Positions 1 to 11,404 of a DNA stretch of 64,000 nt are shown piece by piece. The notes beneath the pieces are model-generated. The model worked only from the letters and a program-made list of their open reading frames with translations, did not search any database and had not been told where the DNA came from. Each line of letters starts with the position of its first letter. Within the stretch, counting starts at the first letter, position 1. The stretch comes from Viola odorata (Eukaryota > Streptophyta > Magnoliopsida > Malpighiales > Violaceae). The stretch spans positions 53,420,304 to 53,484,303 of the forward strand of contig OY829537.1 of the NCBI GenBank assembly GCA_963691705.1, in the 5' to 3' direction. The position numbers and the translations under genes are program-made.

Positions 1-2
1 AC

Positions 3-896
3 TATCCAGCATCTACAACTAGCGTCACTCGCAAACAGCTAGTCTCTATTGTCCAGAAAGATGATGAGAATCTAGGGCAATACCATGAGCACTTCAAGAA
101 GATGCAAGCCTTGTGTCCTTCACACAACCTCACTGATCATGCACTAATCCAATATTTTTATGAGGGCTTGAAGCCAATAGACAAGGCCCTGCCGAATGCC
201 GCAACTAGCGGTTCTCTTTGTGCTCGCACCCCAGCTGTCGCTAAAGCTATTATTGAGCTCATGGCTAAGACCATCACCGCATCTGATAGGGTAGCAAACC
301 ACACCCAGGACGTTCGCGTTGCTGCCATGGAAAATCAGTTAACAACCATCACGGGCATGCTACAGAATATGGCTGCAGGACAACCTATCCAGATCAAGGC
401 CTGCCAAATTTGTAATTTTATAGATCTTCCCAAAGAAATTCAAGTTAATGTTGTGGCAGGTTACAATGTCCCATACGTCCAGAACTACAATCAGGGCTGG
501 AAATACCCCAATTTTAGTTGGTCACACAACCCCTAATCGTCTGGCCCTAGCCAGCCGCAGCAGCATCAATATGGGAACCCATCTCAACCACCCTTCAATA
601 TGCATAATTTTAGGCCTAGGCCTCCATACCACAACAATCAGCAATACCAGTATCAACCTTCCAAGGATCAGACTTCTGCCCCTCCGCCGGTTGATGAGGT
701 AGCAAACTACAAGAGTGTTATTTCGGATCTCCAAAAGCAAATGAATGCCATGACTACTGAAATAAAGGAATTGAAAAATAGAGGTAGACTTCCTAGGCAA
801 ATAGAGGGAAATCCAAAGCACGAAGCATGTGTTGTGACCCTCCGTAGCGATCGTGAATTACCCCCTCTGGTGCATCCAGACCTCGACGTTGAATAA
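3..896 (+). pseudogene. Athila-type Ty3/gypsy gag, C-terminal part, broken
   Basis: One reading frame runs from the window edge to 896 and is interrupted by a TAA at 534-536. The first part matches the capsid C-terminal region of Athila-type gag: a helical stretch with the IQYFYEGL motif at about 150-170, then an alanine-rich segment followed by a helical TPAVA segment. The second part is rich in Pro, Gln and Asn (positions 540-690), and then comes a coiled-coil-like stretch ending in the LRSD..LP motif that precedes protease in this clade. Gag would assemble the virus-like particle. The 5' half lies outside the window. Clade assignment is by recognition of motifs, not by a search. Confidence 0.75.
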
Positions 897-990
897 TCCC
901 CATAACCTGAGCTCAAGCCCAAGAAGAAGGAACCAAAAATTCCAGAAGTAATGGAGGAATAAATTCGTTCTCCAAGAGGTTCCATAAGAA

Positions 991-1674
991 ATGATAAGAA
1001 CACGTTTGAGTTCACTCAAGAGTAAGATCCTTGAACCGCATTTCCCTCAACGTCTAGTCAAGTCCAAGAAAGATAAAGAAGATCGCGAGATTTTTGACAT
1101 GTTTAGTAAAGTCATCGTCAATATCCCCTTGTTACAAGCAATCAAAAATGTTCCTCGATATGTTAATTTCTTGAAGACATTGTGCACTAATAAACACAAC
1201 TTAGCCGGGGTAAATAAGATAAGTGTGGGAGCCAATGTTTCTGCCCATATTCAGTGAAAGATCCCCCCAAAGTGTAAGGATCAGGGTATGTTCATCATCC
1301 CTTGTAAGATCGGGACGATCGACATAGACAAAGCTATGTGCGATTTGGGTGCAGGCATCAATGCCATGCCCTTGACGATCTATAACAGTCCAGGCCTCGG
1401 CCCACTCAAGAATACCAGACTTGTCATTCAGCTAGCTGACCGTTCTTTCATCTACCCCGAAGGTGTTATCGAAGATATATTGGTCCAAGTGGGTAACTTC
1501 TTATTCCCTGCAGACTTCTATGTCATTGGTATAGAAGATGAAAAATGTACTAACGGCACAAATGTACTACTAGGAGGCCATTCCTTGCTTTTGCCAAGGC
1601 CAAGATCGATGTTCATGACGCCTCCATCTCTCTTGAATTTGATGGCGAGATCAAGGAAGTCTAAACGAACCTGA
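991..1674 (+). pseudogene. Athila-type aspartic protease, broken and cut from pol
   Basis: This lies in another frame from the gag piece, so a frameshift separates them near 980-1010, and a TGA lies at 1255-1257. The retropepsin motif reads DLGAGIN at about 1338-1358, where the family usually has DLGAS. The flanking segments (a MCDLGAG start, then a LADRS and a YPEG motif) follow the order seen in Athila proteases. No reverse transcriptase follows: the sequence changes after 1674 into non-coding DNA that looks like an LTR. The element was therefore reduced by deletion to gag, protease and an LTR end. Confidence 0.75.
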
Positions 1675-1679
1675 TTTCT

Positions 1680-2023
1680 ATAGCTTTTCTATAAAATCCA
1701 TTTTGAATATATTTTGTGTCAATGATCAACAACATCAAATTATGACCTCAAGAGATCTCTACCGGGAATTATTCTCTTATTGATTTCGGAATCACCTTGC
1801 TCTTTTTGTCTTGCAACATCTTATTTGCTTATTTTCTTTTTAGTTTTGTTTTAATCCATCTTTTGAAAACTCCACTCTTGATTGCTTGTTTGGTTTGATT
1901 ACTTGATAGAAAACTTAGATTAGTACGATCGTCCTTGAGGATCGAACCTTTCATCACTATGCACAATATCTTTTATTGCTAAGTGATAAGTTGTACTTAT
2001 TTTTGCTACACTCGACACCTATC
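1680..2023 (+). repeat. Athila-like LTR 3' part
   Basis: Non-coding sequence ending in ACACCTATCA, directly followed by a primer-binding site seven bases on. It contains the GAGGATCGAACC block (about 1938-1949) commonly seen near the end of Athila-type LTRs. The left edge is not defined, because the LTR seems to be joined by deletion to the protease piece on its left. Confidence 0.5.
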
Positions 2024-2029
2024 AAATTT

Positions 2030-2047
2030 TGGCATCATTGCTGGGGA
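2030..2047 (+). other. Degenerate tRNA-Asp-type primer-binding site
   Basis: TGGCATCATTGCTGGGGA begins seven bases after the LTR-like end. It matches the complement of the plant tRNA-Asp 3' end (TGGCGCCGTTGCCGGGGA), the usual primer of Athila elements, at 14 of 18 positions. All four differences are transitions of the kind expected from cytosine methylation decay. Confidence 0.7.
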
Positions 2048-2364
2048 CTGTGGTTGCTAATTTTTGCTTTGTTGTTCATGACTACATCGTCCAGTTTATA
2101 GCTCATACCGTACAATCTAGAGATATCTAGAACAGAGACAACACTAAAGAGATTTGCTTAATAGAGGTTCAGAGAAGTTTCATCGATAGACTCTTAATCC
2201 GAACCTGAGTCATAAAATGCATCCCTAGACCTAGGGACAGACTCAAAAATAGAATCAGAGCCAAAGATGGAGGAGACAGCTGAACAGACCCTGCGAGACC
2301 TCAACGATGGGGCGGAACAAGAGACCTTCCTCTACATCAATTATCGCCCGGTCTGATATAATTG
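2048..2364 (+). pseudogene. Athila-like leader and gag start, cut by element A
   Basis: A leader of about 215 bases follows the primer site. An ATG at 2265 opens a frame of about 33 codons whose start (acidic, then TLRDL) resembles the N-terminus of Athila gag. The frame is lost where element A begins at 2365. A gag scrap at 55255-55530 on the same strand could be a later part of this gag, now far away because of the nested insertions, but this cannot be proven here. Confidence 0.45.
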
Positions 2365-3166
2365 TGATACAGTCACAGTTCTCCCTAAAAAGGATGATGG
2401 ATTTGGCGAAACGAGTAGGAGGCATTGATGGTAAGAGTTTCGTAAGAGATTGTTCTCTTGAGAAAGATCTAGTTCAAGATGGAAAATGGGCACGTTTGAC
2501 ATAAGGAGAAAGGGAAGACGCAATCATATAAATATTGACACACACAAATGCGGAAAGAGTAACTTAATCGTGAGGATTAAGGTTCTTGTTCTTGGCCTTT
2601 TGATGTTGGAATTCACAAATAAATGTGCAACACAAATATGATATAACAAGGTAGAAACTTTTGATGTTTTTACTTGACTCAAATCAATGGCTTTCCAAAC
2701 CAAATAGATAAGCACCAAGAGAGCTTATAATGAGAGTTAGGAGGCTAAAGCACTCAACTAAGTTTCATAAAAATACAAGATAAGTTTACAAAATGAAAGG
2801 AAAGAGTTATTTATACAATGCTTCAAAATGGTCGGCTTCTTGAAAACTGAGACTAGCGATATGTCGCTAAGGGCTTGGCGCCACGCCGCTAGTCTAGGCA
2901 ATTGTTGTGTCAATTTTGGCAATTGATGGCCGAGATTGACGGTATACCGCTAGTGGCTTGACGGCATACCGTTAAGGACTTTTACTTCAAAAAGCTGCTT
3001 CAAGTCCTTCAAAAGGCCGTGTTCTTGGTTTCATGCCTTAGGGATTGGCACATGAGGTGCTATGGCTTAGTTCTCGTGGGCTTCTACTCCTCTTCTCCAC
3101 ATCCTCCGATCATCAGAAGCCCATGGTTGATTAGGTCCAAACACGGGTGTGGCCATGCGCTTATCA
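2365..3166 (-). repeat. Element A 3' LTR (complete)
   Basis: The copy begins TGATACAG and ends GCTTATCA on the plus strand. It matches 6914-7174 plus 52274-52668, the split second LTR. The stretch 2626-2675 has no counterpart in that copy because it was lost beside the insertion of element B. Confidence 0.85.
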
Positions 3167-3681
3167 TCCCCTCCCTTTTCAAAAGGATTCGCCCTCGAAT
3201 CTATAAGCTTGGGAGAATCATCTTCCTGCCATTCAAACATAGAGGAAACAAAGACACTAGGTGAGTTAGAGGAGCACAAGGTATATTTATATTCCCTTCT
3301 TGTAGCACATGCATTCACTTTCTTTTTGCTCTTCCCTCCACTCTCTTTGCTTACCATCTCACTCACGGTAGCAGGCTCACCTTTTGCATGCTTGCTGTCT
3401 TGATGGCTCTTATCCTTCTCCCCCCTCACCTCTCCTTTTCCCTTACCTTTACAAAAACTCTCATACTTGGTATGGCCTCTTGCAAGCATCATTTGGTCCA
3501 CCATGACTTGGGCGGGGAGCAAAGGGGGAATACTAAATTTCCGGCCATCATGTTGGAACTTATATTGGTTTGAGCGACCACTATAGCTCACATCACGATC
3601 AAATTGCATGGTCGGCCAAGAAGAATATGACAAGCTTGCATCGGAACAACTTAAGCAATTGTTTATCCACATAATCACCAA
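3067..3681 (-). pseudogene. Element A protease end fused to pol C-terminal tail
   Basis: The frame starts inside the region after the retropepsin core (a QFDRD..RYKF-like stretch and a PPLLPAQV segment, as in element F after its protease). After a charged, Lys-rich linker it jumps to SRANPFEKGGDD, the extreme end of pol in this family. The ORF then continues about 100 bases into the 3' LTR. The whole RT-RNase H-integrase block is missing. Whether this is a simple deletion or a stable non-autonomous form cannot be decided from one copy. Confidence 0.7.
3167..3186 (-). other. Element A polypurine tract
   Basis: On the minus strand TTTTGAAAAGGGAGGGGA abuts the 3' LTR start TGATAAGC. It would prime plus-strand DNA synthesis. 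Elements C, E and F have the same kind of tract in the same place. Confidence 0.8.
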
Positions 3682-3708
3682 TACTAAACGAAATAAGAGC
3701 TTGCTTAG

Positions 3709-5723
3709 TTACCTCAACACCTCCTCCTCGGTGAACCATTGTAGGTGATACAGACGGGTATGTTTGGTAGTGGGAAGGGTCAACTTATGGATCATCATCT
3801 CACTCACCACATCTACACAACTCCCATTGTCAATAATCATCGATACCACTTGGTATAATACTTGACATCCCGTATGGAATAAGTTTTCACGTTGCTCCTT
3901 ACCATTCAACTCATGTTTGGGTTGGACACTAAGTGTGCGACACACAACCAAGGACAAAGAATTCGCTACTTGGACCACATCATAGTGACGTCCATCTTCT
4001 TCACTCTCACTCTCTAATTCTTCCTTGGTACTGGCTTCCTCTTCATCCCCACTTACAATAACACCATCGCGAATCAACATGTTCCGCCTATTAGGACACT
4101 CATTCATCTTATGCCCGCAACCTTGACATTTGAAGCAAACAATAGAACTTGCGGGTTTGGAGTTAGGGTTGGTTTTTGGGGCCGATGGGTGGTTTGTAGC
4201 TGGCCTAGGTTGTGAGGCCGAAGATGAGTGAGTATTTTGTTTGGGTGAAGGTATGTATGGTGTCACTTTGTTCTCATAGAAGTTATAAGTAGATTTTTCG
4301 GGAGGTCTAGGGTTTGTAGAGGAAGGGGTGTATGTTGAAGTGTATGAGGGTTTGTCAAGGCATTGTCTTTCTATCTTGAGAGCTAGGTGTAGCATTTCTG
4401 CCATATCTTGGTACAGTTCAAGGTCTAACTTGTAGGGTATCTCCTTGTTTATCCCTCCCAAATACCGGGCCATGGTGGCCTCTTCCGACTCTTCCACATT
4501 AGCCTTGAGAATAAGAGTGTCCATTTCCTTAAAATAGTCACTAACGGACTTGCTACCTTGCTTATGTTGTTGCAAGCGTTAGTGCAAGTCACGATTGTGA
4601 TATTTTGACACAAACCGATATCTCATTACATCGTTATTTCCTCCTAAGTGGAGATAGGTGGTTCACCACTCTTGCGCCTCCATTGTTCTTCTTTTTCCCA
4701 CCAAGTGATGGCATAATCCAAAAATTCGACCGTAGCTACATTAATTTTCTTCTCCTCCGAATAATTATGGAACCGAAAAAATTCAATCCATCTTTCCCTC
4801 CTAAACAAGGTACGCATCTGGATCATTTTTACCATCAAAGGAAGGAATTGTGATCTTGATGCTTGACAAATTGGAGTCCACTTGGTTGTCACCTTGGGGT
4901 CTAGGTGTTCGGCCACGCCTTGGGGCTTGGGGGGTCTCGGCATGAGCGTGGTCATAGTACTCATGGGGAGCAGCAGTAGGAGCTTGAAAGCAAGGCCGAG
5001 GTGGTGGCCTAGGGTATCCATGGCCTCTGTGGGGCGACCTTGGATAAGACGAGTCGGTCGCCGGAACTCGTGGTTGATGGAGACCATGTGGGTCACTCTC
5101 ATAAAGAAAATAATCATGGGTGTAGGGGTGGAGTTCAAGTAGGGGAAAGACTTGTTGACGGTGTGGTCGAGTGTGGTCACTGGTGTGATAGGGAGGTAGT
5201 ATCTTATGCGGGGGTTGAGGGCATGGTGTGGGAGTAAAGGAAGTGGCGGTATGGTGGGCAGTGGCTGGCAGCATACCGTTAGGAGTAAACGGTACGCCGC
5301 TAGTGACTGGTTGGTGAAGGGTGAAATGAGGTGGGGCATGGCTAACACGGTTGCGTCACCGGGGACCCGCGGGGGCTAGGGAAGCCTCTACATGTTGTTG
5401 GCTATGAGTGTCGTCAGATGAGCTCGTGTGACCCTCGCTAAGGGTCTCAATGTGGCCATCGGCGGGTGTCAAGGACTCCTCATGTGGCATCCCATATAGG
5501 TGCGCATCGTTAGGTCTCGCGGTGTGATGTGTTGGGAGTATAGGTGCAGACGCTTGTCCTTGCGTCGGGCTGTCCGCGCCTTTTCTACTTGTTCCTTGTC
5601 ATCAAGCATTGTGGTGATGGCTTGGACTGCAAGTGTGCGATTGGTGAGGGCCTTGGCCATGTCGGTAGGGTTGTCTGTCGCCTCCCCAAGTCGTGATTTT
5701 CCCATAACATTCTCGGCCGACAT
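3709..5723 (-). pseudogene. Element A gag (Ty3/gypsy), frameshifted
   Basis: The first ATG is at 5723. The N-terminal part is charged; a Pro, His and Arg-rich region (about 5270-4930) follows, then the capsid core (IPSFDGKNDPDAYL, then NYSEEKK and a retained Trp pair at about 4700) and the QGSKSVSDYF helix region at about 4560. A CCHC zinc knuckle (CFKCQGCGHKMNEC) lies at about 4140-4090, and the start of protease with an intact DNGS motif at about 3835-3820. Frames change near 5348, 4800 and 4600, so no full gag can be made. The product would be the particle protein. Confidence 0.8.
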
Positions 5724-5730
5724 AAAGTGA

Positions 5731-6899
5731 AATACCTACAAAGATAAATAAACTAATATTCTTATATGTTAGTAAAATGCACTCACTCACGTGTTTTACT
5801 CGGTGTTTGCACTCCCCTCAATTGCTCTCTTAATCGCTCAACTCACACCTCTAAATTCTCCAACTCACTTGGCACAAGTTAAAGGTGAAGATAAGCACAA
5901 TGACAAGTCAAACAAATGACTCAAGGAAGCAAGGAAACACAAGCCCAAAGGAAACTCAAGAGGACCGCAAGAAGGACTCAACTTGGACTTGGAAAAGAGG
6001 GAGGGAAAATGAAAGACTTAAGTGTTTAGACTTAAAATTATACTTGAGATTGAAAGGACAGAAAATATATAAATACTTAAAATGATTTTAGAATAAATAA
6101 AAGACAGCTCTTACACTTTGTTTAATACTCCCATATTTTTGCTCTTTGATGCCAACTTGTGGTGTGTTTTTGGTTTAGGACTTGGGTGTCACTTGGTTAT
6201 TTGAGTTTAGAATTTTTAGCTTGGGGTTTTGGCAGTCATTTTAGTAGGTTTATGGGACAAGGATTTACTGCTAAGAGGCTAGCTATTTGGTGCCTAAAAT
6301 GGTATGTGTGATAGATGGCTTGACGGGGTCCTTTTTGCTTTATACCAAATATGGTAAAAGCTGGAAAATGAGCTGACTTGGTGGTTGTTTCTAGGGGAAA
6401 GAAAGCTGGAGTGATGAGAGGGTTGTTGTCTTAGTCTCAACTACCATAAGATTAAACAATATTAGCCACAAATTTTGCTCAAGAATCATAAGAAAAATGG
6501 ATCAAACAATAGGTAAATGAAGAACACAACTTGAGTGCTCAAGAACAGCTCAAGAACACAAACTTTTGTTTGACACTTTAACTTAAAAATAGTGGATATA
6601 ACTCACACAAAAGACTCTAGAGACTCAAAAGACATTGAATAACAAGATTCAAGAAAGAAAACAACAAGAAATTTGGGGTAGAGATGGTGACACACTCAAG
6701 AACATGGTGAACATTCTAAAAAAAATAGCTTTGCGTGACTTTACAATAAAATTATTTTGATAAGGATTTCCTTTGAAATAAATTATAAAAAATAGCTCAA
6801 AATGTTCACAAGACACAGAGGAACAACAATCAGTCAAGGAGAAAGAAAAATATGGTTGGAGGAAATACAGAAAAATGTACCAATCCTTGAAGAGCTGAA
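5731..6899 (-). other. Element A untranslated leader
   Basis: About 1.17 kb between the primer site and gag on the minus strand. It is AT-rich, and I see no ORF of note, no tandem repeat and no recognisable gene. Confidence 0.6.
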
Positions 6900-6911
6900 G
6901 CTCCGCTACCA
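6900..6911 (-). other. Element A primer-binding site
   Basis: The minus strand reads TGGTAGCGGAGC two bases after the LTR end ...CGTATCA. The same twelve bases follow the 5' LTRs of E (40207-40218) and F (41327-41338). I could not assign the priming tRNA. Confidence 0.7.
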
Positions 6912-6913
6912 CT

Positions 6914-7174
6914 TGATACGGTCATGGTTCTCCCTAAAACGGATGACGGAGTTGGCGCAGCGAGTAGGAGGGATTGATAGTGAGAGATACATGAGAGATT
7001 GTTCTCTTGAGAAGGATCTAGTTCAAGATAAAAGATGGGCACGTTTGACACAAGGAGAAAGGGAACACGCAATCACATAAACATCGACACACACAAATGT
7101 AGAAAGAGTAACTTAATCATGAGGATTAAGGTTCTTGTTCTTGGCCTTTTGATGTTGGAATTCACAAATAAATG
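6914..7174 (-). repeat. Element A 5' LTR, first part
   Basis: Starts TGATACGG and matches 2365-2625 of the other LTR. It is broken at the shared heptamer ATAAATG (7168-7174), where element B begins. Confidence 0.85.
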
Positions 7175-7655
7175 AGACTTGAAGGGCGTTATCATCCATA
7201 AACCACGCGGCAGGGACCGGAGTACTGTAGCTGTCGGCATGACCACTGTAGTCGTCACCTCCTACATGGATCTAGGGATGGTCGACTTCAGCCGGGGGGG
7301 GGCTCTCCATCAATGCGGCATTATCCGATCCCTAGATAACGTACAATGATAACATGCTTCTCTAATAGGGAACCCCAACCGTCTGTCAAAACCCGTCATC
7401 ATCCTCATATAACGGGGTTCTCTAAGGTAACACCCACTTTCTGCCTATAAATACCCCTAAGATCAAAGAGAAAGGTAAGCCTAGGATTGCTGGCCAAAAC
7501 TCTGCTATTCTCACCATTCTCACTGACTTAAGCATCAGAGTGTCTACGCTGGAGACCCCCTCCGGCGCTTTGCAGCTACATCGGACGGCGGTGAACAACA
7601 ACTTTGAGAAGCCATCTTCCCCTTTTGCCCTCCAACAAGAGTCAGGATCTTATCA
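7168..7655 (+). repeat. Element B 5' LTR, 5' end trimmed
   Basis: It matches 51806-52273 and ends in CTTATCA. The first bases of the right copy (TGATAACT) are missing here; the junction with element A falls in the shared ATAAATG. A TATA box, CTATAAATAC, lies at 7445-7454. The two copies differ at many sites and by an indel of about 20 bases near 7285-7305, so B is clearly older than D. Confidence 0.85.
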
Positions 7656-7658
7656 AAT

Positions 7659-7676
7659 TGGTGCTTTCATTGAGAG
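7659..7676 (+). other. Element B primer-binding site
   Basis: TGGTGCTTTCATTGAGAG begins three bases after the LTR end. Element D has the same site with one difference (TTTCGTTG). The matching tRNA was not identified. Confidence 0.6.
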
Positions 7677-7741
7677 CATTGGTTCTATTAAGTGAGCGTC
7701 CTTAATAGCCAAGCTTTGTTTTTCTTAGAGATCGAAAGACC

Positions 7742-9783
7742 ATGGCTTTTGATTTAGATTCTATACCACCTCAGTCTTTTGATGTTTCTCTTGCTACTCG
7801 TAGAGAGCTTTTTCCTTTCGCTACTACTGCTGTTTCTAGCACGATGCAGGAAACTCCTCAAGGAACGTTAGATTTCTCCTTTGCACAAACAACGGGAACA
7901 CCTTTTTCCCAGATGCATATTCCTCTTTCTCAGATGGCAGGATCTAGCTATTCCACTCCCCTTTCAAGGGGATTCGCGATGGAAAATGCAAGCAACCCTC
8001 TTGCGAATTCAATATCAGCTCTTCGTGCTCAGCTAGACCACCTGACTGGGTTAGCCGCAGGGCTGATGCCCAATATCTCAAGGCTTAGCATTCATTCTCA
8101 TGTAGTTTTTACTCCATCTATTGTCACCGATTGACCACTATCACCCCAGCAACGCCCGTGATGACGGCCCCTGTCAGTTTCATGCAACTCGCTCATAGAC
8201 AAGTTGAACCCTCTGCGCAGCACACGCGAGAAATCCCTATTTCTCAAGAGGAACGATGGCATGATGAGTACAGAGATCGTTGGGACGGCAGGCGAGATGA
8301 CATGTTTAGGGACATATCCCCTAGACACAGCGAAAGACCGAGTAGTAGAAGATATCAAACCCGAACACCCAGGAGTCGCAGTCGGTCCCCCAAACGGCAT
8401 CATCAACACAATCCTTGAGGTCAAATGCATCATTTAGAAGTTTCTCCTCCCCATCATCCTCGCGGAATTCCCGATGATAATGCTGGTCACCCGTTCAGCT
8501 ATCGCATAAGGCACCACAGGGTCAATCGGTACGTGAAACTTCCTACAGAGTCGTACGATGGCACAAAGGATCCCATCTCCCACCTTAATAAGGTGAAGGA
8601 CTTCGTGCAGTTTCAAACTTATAGCGACGCGAATTTGTGCCTGATATTTGTCATGACACTATCAGGGGTAGCAAGTCTCTAGTTTGAAGGACTCCCAGCG
8701 GGGTCGATCGATAGTTTTCCACAGTTGAAAACTAAGTTTCGGAGCCGATTTAGCACTACTGTCCCTATCAGGAAATCCGCAGCGGCGTTATTCGATATTC
8801 ATAAAAAATGTCAGGAGTCCTTGAAGGACTTCCTTAGTCGTTTTGATCTTGAAATGTCGTTAACACCAAATGTTACCATTGATTTCACTATGGAAGACTT
8901 GAAATGCAATTGTTGCTATGGGAAGTTACGAGATACGTTAATTGTGGATCCCCCACCGACTCTGGATTCGTTAAGGCTGAAAGCTCATAATTATGCGAGG
9001 ATGGAGGAGGAAGAAAATAGAGACAGAATTCGAAACGCGCCACAAGACGCACATCTTACTCCTAACACTCATACTAACGCGACCCCGGATACTCATCCAA
9101 GTGACGACTACGGCCATCGGAAAGATCATATCCCTAGAGCCTCAAATCGGCAGAGGGGTAATTTTTTGAGAGGAAGGCCTGGTAATTCTCCTACTAGACG
9201 ACAAGCAGATCCGCCAAAGGGCCGAGTTTATGACCCTGACCTTCCTTCTCTCATACTTTCGAGAACGGAAATCTTAGCAATTTTCCAGCAACGGAACCTG
9301 CCCATCCGTTATCCAGCTCCTCTGAAACCAGGAGTAATTATGGGAGGAAGGGAAAATGCCTTTTGTAAATTCCACAAAGTCAAAGGACACTCCACGAATG
9401 TGTGAAGAGAGTTAAAGTTAGCAATAGAGCATTTAGTGAAAGAAGGTTACCTCGGAGAGTTTGCCACTAAGGCGAGAGAAGAAGCCAGAGGCAACCCGAC
9501 AGGTAAAGCATCGGACAGCAGACAAGTACCCCCTCACCCCCCTAGAAATAATGATATCCCTGGCGGCAGAGCGGGAGAGACATTAACAGTCCACGATGAA
9601 GACATTACCATCATCAATATTATTGCTGGTGGCACGCCATATCTTGATGAGCCTGTGCAGTTAACGCCAAATTCAGGGGAGAAGCGTAAACGAGAAAGCA
9701 CGTTAATAAAAAGTAAGGCGATAACTGCATTAGATCGAATGGTATTGTCCTTCTCTGAGGAGGATGAGAAAGGCGTCATCTTC
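7742..9783 (+). pseudogene. Element B gag (Tat-type), many stops
   Basis: The ATG at 7742 follows the leader. The order is a Ser/Thr-rich N-terminus, a coiled-coil stretch (about 8000-8050), an Arg/Ser-rich segment (about 8200-8400), then the Tat-type capsid core (SYDGTKDPISHLNKVKDF at about 8545-8600). A CHHC zinc knuckle (CKFHKVKGHSTNV; its last Cys is now a stop) lies at 9362-9403. The frame continues past 9436 to the linker before protease, where element C cuts it after 9783. Stops lie at about 8132, 8681 and 9403. Comparison with D shows the 8681 stop replaces Trp and the 9403 stop replaces Cys. Confidence 0.85.
9779..9783. repeat. Target-site duplication of element C, left copy
   Basis: TCTTC here and at 17154-17158 flank element C exactly. 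Removing C and one copy rejoins B as ...GTCATC TTCCCACATAATG, which lines up with element D at about 23490-23505. Confidence 0.95.
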
Positions 9784-10696
9784 TGATACGATCCCCAACA
9801 TGCCTTTGCCACCAGATGGACCTATGACTCATGCTCGATGCAAGGACTTACAAGCGAAGCTGTCCCACATCATCCACAAGGAGCTTGCGTGCGACGCAAG
9901 CATCGAGGAATCCGTACTTCGCGGGAAGAATCCATGACTTATCACCCTCCTGTCTGTTACCGGCATCATCAAGCCCTATTCCGGCATCATCACGCCGCAA
10001 ACAGAGGGATGCCAGCTGCCAGCCTCGATGCCGGCGTCATCACGTCAGCTACCCGACATCATCACGTCGCAACCAGTAGCTCTCGAAGAATCTCGGCGTC
10101 ATCATGGCGCCTTTCAACGTGATCATGTCTTGGCCGCCCAGGATTTTTCACCAATGAAAGGAATTATCTTGACTTTCCTTTCTGCGGCTGATGCTTTTCC
10201 TTATTTATTAATTATGGACTTATTTACGTTTTGTCCTTATTAATTAATTAAGTTAGATTGAATTTATTTAATTAATTAATTAGGAGTTTAATTAGAGAAA
10301 GGATTTCTTTTGTAAGGATTAGGTTTTCCTATATAAAGGAGCCTCTTTATTCATTATAGGAGGACGAATTTTGATAATTAAAAATTAGAGAATTTTCTCT
10401 CAATTGTTCAGTCTTGAACCTTGTTCCTAATTGAGAACGGACTCTCGATTAGATCTGCAAGTCAAACCGAAAGTCCACTTTATTGAGTCGCTTCACCTAG
10501 GTTGGTATTCACAGGTTGAATACAGGGTTCGGGTTTCGAATCAAGATCCTTTCTTGCTTGATTTGGGTTGGCTAGTATAGGTTATTAGCAGGGTCAAACG
10601 CTCAAGAGAGTTATCATTCTGAATCATTGCAAAGTTCAGGCTTGAACTAGATCGAGAATTACGTGTTACGCATCTTATGCAACTAGGATCGTATCA
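9784..10696 (+). repeat. Element C 5' LTR
   Basis: Starts TGATACGATCC and ends GGATCGTATCA, an 11-base inverted repeat. It carries a run of degenerate GGCGTCATCACG units (about 9960-10115) and a TATA box, TATATAAAG, near 10330. The first third differs from the 3' LTR much more than the rest does by eye, so the copy may be a mosaic. Confidence 0.95.
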
Positions 10697-11404
10697 TCTT
10701 CCCACATAATGATGCAAGATTGGTTCTCATTCTATCCATTCTAAAACCAATCTCTTGTGTGCTTGTGTTAGTTATTTTATCGTTGAGTCGATCTAGGGTT
10801 CTAGATCAAGCAGTATCTTTGTGTGCGATTTGTTGTGTCGTTAATCTAGGTTAAATTTCTGTCCAAAAAAAAAAACAAAATAGTCAGTTTACTAATTCTT
10901 ATTTTATTCAATTCAATTAAAAAAAAATCAAAAAAAAATATACAAAATACTACAAGGTATTATATAGCTTCTACAGAAAGAATTGCTCAATTTGGTGGTG
11001 GCAATTGAAAGTTATCGAAGAAACAAGATCAAAATCCTAAATTGCATCACACTTTCATTAACGATTTTGTGAATTACTTGAGCCCTTTTGTGTCCTTTGA
11101 GCTTTCCTTAATTCCTATACGCTGATTTCTATTCCAGTAAAGTATTTGTTTAATTGATTGTTCTTGCGATTACTCAATTACTTTACATCTAAATTATTTT
11201 GAAGCTAGTTGTCGTTGAGAGTCTTATTGGAAGCTTTTCCTTGGAATTCTTGAGACTTTTAGCGGCTGAACAATTAAGGAAAAAATTGTGTGGGAATTTG
11301 GTGAGATTAATAGAGAGCTAAACACGAGAGTAAACACGTGAGGGAGTGTTAGAAATTTTTTAGGATAATTTTACGCTTGTTTGGTTACTTTGGTGATTGT
11401 AGGA
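10697..11404 (+). other. Element C leader with misplaced flank copy, no gene
   Basis: The first 19 bases (10697-10715) equal the host sequence to the right of the 3' LTR (17154-17172). No primer-binding site adjoins the LTR. Directly after comes a 9-bp perfect inverted repeat, AGATTGGTT and AACCAATCT (about 10717-10753). A-rich tracts lie at 10865-10945. No ORF of note. Confidence 0.7.

Larger units (their letters stand above)
2365..7174 (-). mobile_element. Element A, gypsy-type, no reverse transcriptase (main part)
   Basis: On the minus strand the order is 5' LTR (right, split), primer site 6911-6900, leader, gag, protease remnant, pol tail, polypurine tract, 3' LTR (2365-3166). The protease region passes directly into the last codons of pol, so reverse transcriptase, RNase H and integrase are absent. 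The 5' LTR is interrupted at 7174 by element B and resumes at 52274. Ends, primer site and tract match those of elements E and F, which suggests A is a non-autonomous relative. Confidence 0.85.

Noticed and set aside
4644..5348. Two overlapping long minus-strand frames in A (4644-5348 and 4801-5274)
   Set aside because: They are the alternating frames of one frameshifted gag, not two genes.
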